This document shows positions 54,360 through 62,358 of a stretch of DNA of 64,000 nt, piece after piece (the first letter of the stretch is position 1; the number at the start of each line of letters is the position of its first letter). The translations under genes and the position numbers were made by a program. A model generated the notes under the pieces. The model had not been told where the DNA came from and ran no database searches. It saw only the letters and a list, made by a program, of their open reading frames with translations. This DNA comes from Halotia wernerae. Its GTDB lineage: Bacteria; Cyanobacteriota; Cyanobacteriia; Cyanobacteriales; Nostocaceae. The DNA lies in assembly GCA_034931985.1 (NCBI GenBank), contig JAYGHB010000013.1, forward strand, positions 1 to 64,000, in the 5' to 3' direction.

Positions 54360-55184
54360 ATGGTTGCAACAATTATTTTTTTTCTAATTATAGGGCTGAT
54401 TATTATCGTAATTATACTCAGCCCCTTCCTAATTAAACAACGGAGAAGCCGTTTTAAAAAACGTCCTTTTCCACCGCTTTGGAATGCCATCATTGAGAAT
54501 AACTTTCCTCTTTATCTGCGACTTTCTCCTATAGAACGCAGACGGCTACAGGGACATATTCAAGTTTTCTTAGCAGAAAAACAATTTATTGGCTGTGGAG
54601 AATTGCAAGTAACAGAAGAAATGAAGTTAACTGTTGCGGCTATCGCTTGTTTACTTTTATTAAATGAGCGAGGAGAATATTTTCCTAAACTTCGTTCGAT
54701 TTTGATTTATCCTAGTACTTATTTTGTGAATGAAACCGTAGCCACTGGAAATTATATTATCGAAGAAAGGCGTGTAGCCCGATTAGGGGAATCATGGATT
54801 AATGACCAAGTAATATTATCTTGGGAACAGGTACAACAAGACATCGGTAACTGGAGAGATGGACATAACGTAATTCTTCACGAATTTGCTCACCAATTAG
54901 ATCAAGAGGATGGTAGATCTGAGGGTGTTCCTATTTTGCAACGCAACTCAGACTATACAATTTGGGCTAGGGTAATGACAGAAGAATATCAACAACTCTG
55001 CAATGATGTTCAAAAAGGTCTAAAAACCGTAATTAATAGCTATGGTGCAACTAATCCCGCAGAATTTTTTGCCGTAGCGACTGAGACATTTTTTGAAAAA
55101 CCGCACCAATTGTTAAAGCAGCATCCGGCACTTTATGAGCTACTACAACGCTATTATCAACTAGATCCTAGGCAATGGGTTTAG
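54360..55184 (+). CDS. MtfA-like zinc metallopeptidase (M90), membrane-anchored
   Basis: A 274-residue protein with an N-terminal membrane helix at about 2-23 (ATIIFFLIIGLIIIVIILS) followed by basic residues (KQRRSRFKKRPF). The catalytic domain has the HEFAHQLDQEDG zinc motif near 177-188. The third ligand is probably in ATNPAEFFAVATETFFEKP near 235-253. In E. coli, MtfA controls the glucose transporter regulator Mlc and has peptidase activity; a similar partner is not shown here. Most MtfA proteins lack the anchor, as do some cyanobacterial homologues. Confidence 0.88.
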   Translation: MVATIIFFLIIGLIIIVIILSPFLIKQRRSRFKKRPFPPLWNAIIENNFPLYLRLSPIERRRLQGHIQVFLAEKQFIGCGELQVTEEMKLTVAAIACLLLLNERGEYFPKLRSILIYPSTYFVNETVATGNYIIEERRVARLGESWINDQVILSWEQVQQDIGNWRDGHNVILHEFAHQLDQEDGRSEGVPILQRNSDYTIWARVMTEEYQQLCNDVQKGLKTVINSYGATNPAEFFAVATETFFEKPHQLLKQHPALYELLQRYYQLDPRQWV

Positions 55185-55475
55185 TTAGTTCCTCTCAACA
55201 ACTCGCTCTCTAGCTGGAGCAACACGGCTCAAAGCAGAAAACTCCACATGCTAGAAATCCGTTAAAAACGCTACTTTATAATTATTTTATACTACAACTT
55301 GCTGATCGTTTAGCAAATAATACTTAGTGTGACAGTTGCAAGTGTGGAATGCGGGCTGTTGTCTGTTTTAAGTATTCATGGGAATCTATCGAAGTAACAA
55401 ATAAACTATGCAGTGAATCTTGTAGATTCCATACAGAACGCCCTCAGTTCTGTCACATTCTTATAGGAGAATAAA

Positions 55476-56228
55476 ATGAAAATAGTTGCTTTTTCATCTA
55501 AATTATTAGATGCAATTTTTGCTGCCACTGTTGCAGTACCATTATCTCTTGCTGGGATATTTACTTTTGCTAGTTCTGCGATCGCAGCCTCCTTTAATGG
55601 TGACTTTCAGCTAAGTAGTGGATATACTTTTTCGCCTCCTAAATCAGCAAGTAGCTTAGTAGAATTATCAGCAAAATCTCTAACATTTTCTCCCCAACCC
55701 ATAACACCAATTGCTCTTGCAGCTCAAACAGGAAGTTTTACGTCATTCAACACAGCCAAAATAAATAATATTATCCAGTTTTCTCCTTTGTCTGTAAATA
55801 ATCCCTTTATTGATTTTGGTAAAACTCTCATACCTGGTATAGTTCAGTCTTCTGCTGAATCTGCCTCGATCACAGATAAAATCAATACATTTAGTTTGAA
55901 TTCTGCAAATTATGAACTCAAACAAAGTGGTGAAAACGTAGCTATAGACGTTGCACTTTATGGATTATTTAGCAGTGAAGATGGAGCAAAATCTAAAGGA
56001 GCAGGAAACTTATCTTTCCAAGTCAATAATGTAAAAGTTGCTAATGTCGAGTCAATTCTTAGTAGTGGTGGCTCAGTTAAGGATTTGGCTTTTTCTGGTG
56101 CTTTATTCACTACTACTTCTGTCCCTGAGCCAGCTACACTACTAGGTTTAGGAATAGTTAGTGCAGCAATGGTTATGTTTCGTCGTCGTCAACCTCAAGA
56201 TAATTCCATAGATATATCCGAAATATAA
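55476..56228 (+). CDS. PEP-CTERM sorting-domain protein
   Basis: A 250-residue exported protein. An N-terminal signal (about 12-38, ending near SSAIAA) is followed by a Ser/Asn-rich beta-type body. The C-terminus has VPEPATLLGLGIVSAAMVMF followed by RRRQ, the PEP-CTERM tripartite tag for exosortase. It should be processed at the membrane and released to the surface or matrix. The ribosome site is TAGGAGA six bases before ATG. No exosortase gene is in the window. PEP-CTERM proteins are often linked to exopolysaccharide production, which fits the earlier locus. Confidence 0.9.
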   Translation: MKIVAFSSKLLDAIFAATVAVPLSLAGIFTFASSAIAASFNGDFQLSSGYTFSPPKSASSLVELSAKSLTFSPQPITPIALAAQTGSFTSFNTAKINNIIQFSPLSVNNPFIDFGKTLIPGIVQSSAESASITDKINTFSLNSANYELKQSGENVAIDVALYGLFSSEDGAKSKGAGNLSFQVNNVKVANVESILSSGGSVKDLAFSGALFTTTSVPEPATLLGLGIVSAAMVMFRRRQPQDNSIDISEI

Positions 56229-56314
56229 CTACGAATTTACATCATCAAAATGACCGTAATTAGTTTTATTTAAAACTGCTAAGTTGTGATGTTTCTGTCA
56301 CTTAAAAGATCTTT

Positions 56315-56342
56315 AACCACATCAGTATATTGATGTGGTTTT
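56315..56342 (+). terminator. Likely intrinsic terminator after the PEP-CTERM gene
   Basis: Ten-base arms AACCACATCA and TGATGTGGTT with loop GTATAT, followed by a short TTTT run. It lies about 85 bases after the stop codon. Confidence 0.6.
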
Positions 56343-56487
56343 CAGTTAGCATATTTGCACTTCCTGTCTAATAGCATGTCATAACTATTAATTATAATAA
56401 AACTCTGAGAAGCACAAATTTATAACACTATAGGGATGGATTTATTCAACAATAGCAACTGTCGCATTCTTTTATGGAATTGGTATT

Positions 56488-56621
56488 AGGACTTACGCAC
56501 GCTCTACCAATTCTTCTCTACGAGACGCTGCGCGTTGGCGGAAGCCTCTCGTAGAGAAGGCGTTCTTGGCATCTTGGCGGTTCGATAAATTAAGCTTTTT
56601 GTCCATTTTTGCGTAAGTCCT
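56488..56621. mobile_element. MITE-like element with 12-base terminal inverted repeats
   Basis: AGGACTTACGCA at 56488-56499 is matched exactly by TGCGTAAGTCCT at 56610-56621. The 134-base interior holds a second inverted repeat (TTCTCTACGAGA 56514-56525 and TCTCGTAGAGAA 56547-56558) around a small dispersed G+C-rich repeat. It is too short to encode a transposase. A target-site duplication was not clear. Confidence 0.65.
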
Positions 56622-57005
56622 GGGTATAAATATAGTAATCGCCACATCAGTGAGGACAAGGAGCTTAAGCTCTTTGTTGAATACTTACCCTTCTGATGCC
56701 CTAAGGTACTTGACAGTTGCTAGAGCAAAAAATTTTACATATATATCTAAAAAATAGTCAAATACAATCAAGCAGATAGCCGTATCTTGGAAAGTAGCTT
56801 TCGCAAGCTCACAGTAAATGTTTTTCAAATTTTAGCTTTGCATTAATACATTTTTTTAGGATACCGACATCGATTGGTAACCAAAAGAAATTTATACTTA
56901 CATAGTTTTCTTGATTCCATCAATAGGAGCAAAACAGTTTTAGCACAAACATCGTTGTGAATATAAAGCTAGCATCCACCTTTACTTTTAAAAAGTTTTG
57001 GTCTT

Positions 57006-57170
57006 ATGCAACTATTAGATTGGTTTTTCTCAGACTTTCGTTGGTATCGTCGTCTATCGGGTGGTTTATGGTGGCAAGTTGAGGTTCCTTTGTTCGATGG
57101 TTCTCAAATTGCCTGGGTACGTCACATGCCGGAATCTAAATACTACATTTTACAAAAGGAGGAATACTAG
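57006..57170 (+). CDS. Small Trp/Tyr-rich protein, unknown function
   Basis: A 54-residue open frame, MQLLDWFFSDFRWYRRLSGG followed by WWQVEVPLFDG and ending in KYYILQKEEY. Five tryptophans and five tyrosines in such a short protein are unusual. It looks like a real, conserved small protein, but no family is recognised and there is no clear ribosome-binding site. It lies upstream of a repeat-rich spacer. Confidence 0.4.
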   Translation: MQLLDWFFSDFRWYRRLSGGLWWQVEVPLFDGSQIAWVRHMPESKYYILQKEEY

Positions 57171-57487
57171 TACCGCTGGAAGTCAAAAGGAGCCAGTGCG
57201 TTGGAAAGACAGCGCCGTGGACGAGCAATACCCGACTTGAGGCGACTGTCGTCGGGTTCTCAAGGCACTCTGTTGTGCGGCTTTGCCCGACTTAAAAGAA
57301 GTACAGCCGACTTGGACTCCTTCCCTACGGTACGCTCTTCGCGAACGGAGAACCCGCAGGGTAGCAACTGGCGTTCAAAAGTCAAAAGACTTCTAATTTT
57401 GGCTTTTTAACTGTTTAGAATGCCTAACTTCCCCATAGGGGTACTAGCATTGCTTAACCTCCATTTCTTTGCATCTGTGTATGAAAA
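57171..57487. other. Repeat-rich spacer
   Basis: About 315 bases with G+C-rich palindromic text. A CCCTACGG/CCGCAGGGT pair around CTCTTCGCGAACGGAG (about 57323-57365) and repeated CCCGACTT pieces are present. No gene supported; the 69-codon frame through it is repeat-derived. Confidence 0.5.
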
Positions 57488-59182
57488 TTAATTAATTTTA
57501 AACACCGACTCTACAGTTGATTTAATCGAATCCCGTGCATCCTTTAAAGTCTGAGCAAAAGGATGTTTTGCTTGCAAAAATACACGGGCACAATTGCGTC
57601 CTGGCATTCCGGAAATAGAACCACCTGGATGAGTCCCTGCGCCAGTCAAAAATAAATTTTCAATTGGTGTTTTGTAGTTGGCTAATTCTGGCAAGGGGCG
57701 GAAAAATACCATTTGATCTAAAGTCATATCAACGTGGTAATAATTCCCCTTGTAGGCACCTAATCTTTCTCCTAGTTCAGCGGGACTTTCTACGCGACGG
57801 GCGATAGTAGCTGTTTTCACATTTGGCGCATAAGTTGCCAATTTGTCAATTACTCTATCTGCAACCTTGTTTTTCAATTCATCTGTCCAACCAGTACCTT
57901 TCAAGCCAGTGCCTTCTGCACCTGCGATTTGATAGGGAGCAAAAAACTCAATCCATAAAGTGTGTTTGCCTAGTGGTGCTAAGGTGGGGTCAAGGGCGCT
58001 AGGCATTACTACGTACATTGATGGGTCAGAATCGGGTATCTCTCCTAAGGTACATTTACTATGAGCCTGTTCTACATGAGCCACGGAATCTGCAATCAAG
58101 ATAGATCCGATTAAATATTCATCTTTATGTGCGTGATATGGAAAACGCAAAGGTTCGTCTAAAGCCAAATCTATCTTGAGGATGGTTTCGTTGTTGTTAA
58201 CAATGCGGCGTTCTAATCTTTCCCACAATTCGGGTTCTGCTGCATCGATATCACTCTTATCAGTCATTTGCAAAAATAACCGCTTGGCATCGATATTAGA
58301 AATCACCCCATATTTAGCACGATATTCTTTAGCGCCACTAACCCGCACACCAACGGCTTTGCCATCGTCTATCAAAACTTTTTCAACATGCTGATCTGTA
58401 AGAATCACACCGCCTTTACTTCTAACTAAATTCACCAATGCTTGCACAAGAACACCAGTACCACCCCGGGGTCTGGCCATACCGGGGTTATGACGCATCG
58501 CCATCATAATTGCACCAATAGCAATGGTTTTTTGTGATGGTGGCGCCCCAAGTTCAGAGGCCAGTCTTGCCAGTGGCGCTTTGAGAAATTCCGAATCAAA
58601 CCACTCGTTTAGTAAGTCTTCAGCGCTGGTCATCATGTTGCGAACAAAGTCCAGCGTTTTGTTTGGTGAACCGATGACTGAAAATAAATCTTTTATTTTT
58701 GTGATGTCGTAGTTGCCGACGATATCAATGATTGATTTGGGCGGAGCATTAAACATAGGAATCATTGCCCCTAGTGCCCGCTGCCAATATTGGGTATATT
58801 CTGCGTATTTTTTGGCATCGCGATCGCTATATCGGGCAATTTCTGCACAAGTCTTGTCTAGCGATTTATGACCTAAGAAATATTTTCCATCAGGATGGGG
58901 ACAAAAAACAACTGGATCGCACTCCAGATATTCCAAACCGTATTTTCCTAGTTCTAATTCTTCAACAACTGGCCCCAAGTGAATAAATTCATGGTCAATA
59001 GCACATAAATTAAATTTAAATCCAGGCGCTGCTTGCGGTAAACATTCTTCAGTTGTTGCTGCCCCCCCTGGAACGGAACGCTTTTCGAGCAACAGGACGC
59101 TATAGCCAGCTTTAAGCAAATAAGCAGCACAAACTAGTCCATTGTGCCCTGCACCGATAATTACGACATCATACTCTTGCAT
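57488..59182 (-). CDS. crtO: CrtO-type beta-carotene ketolase (FAD oxidoreductase)
   Basis: Introduces keto groups into beta-carotene to give echinenone or canthaxanthin, at the thylakoid or cytoplasmic membrane. The 564-residue protein has the FAD dinucleotide motif VVIIGAGHNGLVCAAYLLKA near 6-25, followed by VLLLEKRSVPGGAATTEE, a feature of the CrtO/CrtI group. The C-terminal FLTGAGTHPGGSISGMPGRN near 517-536 is the family end motif. The length matches CrtO rather than shorter CrtI or CrtW enzymes. The gene is alone on the minus strand. Confidence 0.88.
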   Translation of the reverse strand: MQEYDVVIIGAGHNGLVCAAYLLKAGYSVLLLEKRSVPGGAATTEECLPQAAPGFKFNLCAIDHEFIHLGPVVEELELGKYGLEYLECDPVVFCPHPDGKYFLGHKSLDKTCAEIARYSDRDAKKYAEYTQYWQRALGAMIPMFNAPPKSIIDIVGNYDITKIKDLFSVIGSPNKTLDFVRNMMTSAEDLLNEWFDSEFLKAPLARLASELGAPPSQKTIAIGAIMMAMRHNPGMARPRGGTGVLVQALVNLVRSKGGVILTDQHVEKVLIDDGKAVGVRVSGAKEYRAKYGVISNIDAKRLFLQMTDKSDIDAAEPELWERLERRIVNNNETILKIDLALDEPLRFPYHAHKDEYLIGSILIADSVAHVEQAHSKCTLGEIPDSDPSMYVVMPSALDPTLAPLGKHTLWIEFFAPYQIAGAEGTGLKGTGWTDELKNKVADRVIDKLATYAPNVKTATIARRVESPAELGERLGAYKGNYYHVDMTLDQMVFFRPLPELANYKTPIENLFLTGAGTHPGGSISGMPGRNCARVFLQAKHPFAQTLKDARDSIKSTVESVFKIN

Positions 59183-59273
59183 ATTTGTAATTTGGGAATA
59201 GATAGAGGTAAATAGAGTAGCTTGTTAATATTACAAAGTGTTAAGAAGATTTGCAACTTTGAAAATTACTAAT

Positions 59274-60035
59274 TCACTTAATCAGAGAATCTATTTCTGA
59301 TGCAGATAGTTGCCGCATATTAGCTTCTAAAATTATTGTTAAACTTTCCTTTTGTACTTCCATTTGCTTAATACGAAATGCTATGTCTTCCCATGTAAAA
59401 TAGGGAAGTTTTGCTAGTTCTTTTATCTTCTGCATAAATGCTGCAATCAGTTCTACAGAAATACCTTCTCCTTGAGTACATTTAATACTTTCTAGTCTGA
59501 TGGATTGTGAATTAGTACGTGGAATAACTATTCCCACAGCACCTAGTAACTGAGTATTGCCACTCTTGTTGATCAACACTGTTCCCCTAAATCCGATCTT
59601 ACGTTCGCCAGGTAAAAACAACTGGATATTTTGTGGTTCAAAACTGACGCTTTGACCATCTACATCTAACTGAAATTTTTGTGATAAGCTGCGAACAAAC
59701 TCAGAATTTAAAGCACAGTTAATATCTGCTTCTGTCATGACAACACGAGCGATCGCATTAACTGGCTCATTCAATTCAATTTGTCCAAAAACAGCACTTA
59801 AAGGATTAATAGAAATACTATCTGTTTGCAGTTTTATTTCTTGAACCCGGATGTTTTCTTTTAATACCAATCCCTTGGCTGCAACGGAAACACCATCAGA
59901 ATGTCCCTGAAGTACTTGCAACAAATCGGTTTGCACATCAATGTCGATTTGTTCTGCTTCCTCTAATTGATTAGATAGCCTCCGTTCAGCTTCTTGTGAT
60001 ATTAGCTGCTCTTCCAAGCGTTTCTTGTCTGGCAT
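59274..60035 (-). CDS. DUF2993 (LmeA-like) protein
   Basis: A 253-residue protein with the DUF2993 fold, a lipid-binding-like beta domain known from LmeA. Landmarks are SDGVSVAAKGLVLKENIRVQ, DSISINPLSAVFGQIELNEP and ARVVMTEADINCALNS. It has no evident signal peptide or membrane helix, and the first 35 residues are highly charged (PDKKRLEEQLISQEAERRLS). The role in cyanobacteria is not known. It is on the same strand as CrtO, 91 bases upstream of it, so the pair may share a transcript. Confidence 0.8.
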   Translation of the reverse strand: MPDKKRLEEQLISQEAERRLSNQLEEAEQIDIDVQTDLLQVLQGHSDGVSVAAKGLVLKENIRVQEIKLQTDSISINPLSAVFGQIELNEPVNAIARVVMTEADINCALNSEFVRSLSQKFQLDVDGQSVSFEPQNIQLFLPGERKIGFRGTVLINKSGNTQLLGAVGIVIPRTNSQSIRLESIKCTQGEGISVELIAAFMQKIKELAKLPYFTWEDIAFRIKQMEVQKESLTIILEANMRQLSASEIDSLIK

Positions 60036-60519
60036 GAAGATTTTACTCTCTTAACTTCCTATTACTGGTTACTGTAAACGCTAAATATGCCAGAGCGTAT
60101 CTATAGTGCGATATATACAACTAGAAAGAAGGGAACAGGGAACAGGGAACAGGGAAGAATGGATATGAGGTGTACTGAATTTTTTGAAAAATCAAATATA
60201 TATTAAGTAAAAAAAGCTTTTACCTTTCAACAAATAAATAAGATAATTACCAACAACTAAAAATCATCATCTTTTTCATGAATCCTGAGAAAGATTTAAG
60301 CTCAACTTTTCTAGAAAGCTATTTGCTGGAAGCTGTCAAAATCATCCTTTAGGACTAGATATAGCAGTTTTAATAATCTTAGGGTGGGTACTGCCCGCAA
60401 CATAAAAATAAGGGTCGCGATCGCCTCAGCATACTGATACTATAAATCTTGCCAGCAGAAGATGTACTAAAGAGCAATACAATCAAAGATAATTTTCCAG
60501 AAACACAGGAGTAAATTCA
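60036..60519. other. Divergent spacer with tandem and dispersed repeats
   Basis: About 480 bases. It holds three and a half copies of the heptamer GGGAACA (60131-60156), then copy 2 of the 43-base repeat (60154-60196). The rest is A+T-rich, with promoters for DUF2993 and the ABC exporter presumed. Confidence 0.55.
60154..60196. repeat. 43-base dispersed repeat, copy 2 (inverted)
   Basis: Reverse complement of 52490-52532 with about four mismatches. It abuts the heptamer tandem repeat. Confidence 0.8.
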
Positions 60520-62298
60520 TTGGTTCAGCAACCAGAACTTCAGGAAAATTCTTCAATGCAGGCAATCCAGCGTGTTCTAGGAAGTTTGCGTACTTACCGA
60601 TGGATTTCACTGGGAGCCTTGGTCAGCTTGTTGCTGTTGACAGTTGCCAATGCATTGACTCCCCAGTTGTTTCGGTGGGGCATTGATCAGGGTATTATCA
60701 AACAAAATTTACAAATCGTACTTTACAGCGCTGCTTGGCTGGTTGTCGCAGCGATCGCTCGCGGTTTATTTAACTTTGGACAAAGCTATTTAGCAGAAGC
60801 CGCATCTCAAGGCGTTGCTTATAAACTGCGTAACCAAATTTTCAGTAAAATTCAAAATCTCAGTTTCAGCTATCATGACCAATCACAAACCTCTCAACTG
60901 CTAACCCGCGTCACTAATGACATTGAACAAATTCGTACATTTGTAGGTACTAGTTTAATTCAGGTAATTGGTGGAGTTGTGACATTAGTGGTAATTGCGG
61001 TGGTTTTGCTGGTGATGAACTGGCAACTAGCGCTGATTACACTAACGGTTGTACCGATTTCGGCATGGTTAATGGCACAATTCATCACCCGTAATAGTGG
61101 ACTATTCCGGCAAGTACAAGAGCAACTGGGTGACCTTAACGCCGTCTTGCAAGAGAATTTGGTAGGAATTAGGGTAGTCAAAGCCTTTGTGCGGGAGTCA
61201 GCCGAAAAGAGGCGTTACACTACCATGAATGATGCCTTGGTCAAGGCAAATATGAAGACCATTCGTGCCATTCGTAATACCTTTCCATTTATTTTTTTGC
61301 TGAGTAATTTGGTGACATTGGCAGTTTTTGCCTACGGGGGGGCGCAGGTAATTGATAATAGATTTTCCATTGGTGAACTAGTAGCGTTTAACTCCTACCT
61401 AGTATTAATACTCCAACCGATTTTAGTGATTGGCTTTGCTGCACCAGCGATCGCCCAAGCAGCCGCCTCCGCTGAACGGATTTATGAAGTAGTAGATGCA
61501 GAGGTAGAAATTCGCGATCGCCCAGATGCCATTGATTTTGAAACCTGCGGCGGCAGAATTGCCTTTGAGAACGTCTGGTTTCGCTATCCTGGAGCTACAA
61601 CCGCAGCCCTCAAAAATGTTTCCTTTGAAACAAAGTCCAAGGAATTGATCGCCGTTTTGGGAATGACAGGTTCTGGAAAAAGCACGATTATGAACTTGAT
61701 TGCCCGATTTTATGATGTCACAAAGGGAGCAATTCGCATTGACGGGCGGGATGTACGAGATTTTACACTCCAGAGTCTTAGAACGCATATTGGAATTGTG
61801 TTTCAAGAAACCACGCTATTCTCTGGTACTATCCGCGAGAATATAACTTATGCCAAACCCAACGCTAGCTTAGAACAAGTGATTGAAGTGGCAAAAACTG
61901 CCCAAATTCATGATTTCGTTGTTAATCTACCAGATGGCTATGAGACGATTGTGGGTGAACGTGGCGTGGGTTTATCTGGTGGACAAAAACAACGAATTGC
62001 GATCGCCCGCACCTTATTAACCGATTACAGTATTCTGATTTTGGATGATAGTACTTCTGCGGTAGATGCCAAAACTGCGGCTCAAATTCAAGCTGAACTC
62101 GATGACCTCATGCGCCAAAAAGCCTGTGTAACTTTTGTTGTGGCTCAACGCATTAGTACCGTCAAAAACGCTGATCGCATTTTGCTAATTGATCAAGGAC
62201 GATTAATTGCCCAAGGTACTCATGAAGAATTGATGCAAACAAGCCCCCTCTATGGTGTAATTTTGGAATCTCAAGTCAAGCAAAAGGATAAAACATAA
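60520..62298 (+). CDS. ABC exporter half-transporter with degenerate ATP site (TM287-like)
   Basis: Six-helix membrane domain (about 30-320) fused to an ATPase. Walker A is GMTGSGKST near 384-392 and the signature LSGGQKQR is intact near 486. Walker B reads LILDDS, with Asp in place of the catalytic Glu. The switch position reads VVAQRIS, with Gln in place of His. These two changes mark the non-catalytic side of heterodimeric exporters such as TM287/288. The start is TTG 60520, with AGGAG eight bases upstream. The next gene follows after 60 bases and has complementary changes. The cargo is unknown; drugs or lipids are typical. Confidence 0.9.
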   Translation: MVQQPELQENSSMQAIQRVLGSLRTYRWISLGALVSLLLLTVANALTPQLFRWGIDQGIIKQNLQIVLYSAAWLVVAAIARGLFNFGQSYLAEAASQGVAYKLRNQIFSKIQNLSFSYHDQSQTSQLLTRVTNDIEQIRTFVGTSLIQVIGGVVTLVVIAVVLLVMNWQLALITLTVVPISAWLMAQFITRNSGLFRQVQEQLGDLNAVLQENLVGIRVVKAFVRESAEKRRYTTMNDALVKANMKTIRAIRNTFPFIFLLSNLVTLAVFAYGGAQVIDNRFSIGELVAFNSYLVLILQPILVIGFAAPAIAQAAASAERIYEVVDAEVEIRDRPDAIDFETCGGRIAFENVWFRYPGATTAALKNVSFETKSKELIAVLGMTGSGKSTIMNLIARFYDVTKGAIRIDGRDVRDFTLQSLRTHIGIVFQETTLFSGTIRENITYAKPNASLEQVIEVAKTAQIHDFVVNLPDGYETIVGERGVGLSGGQKQRIAIARTLLTDYSILILDDSTSAVDAKTAAQIQAELDDLMRQKACVTFVVAQRISTVKNADRILLIDQGRLIAQGTHEELMQTSPLYGVILESQVKQKDKT

Positions 62299-62358
62299 GT
62301 TCCCATAACAGCCTTGTGACCAAAACTTTTAATCCAAAATCTAAAATTTAAAATTGTT

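Noticed and set aside
57201..57410. 69-codon plus-strand frame
   Set aside because: Runs through palindromic repeat sequence; composition is repeat-derived.
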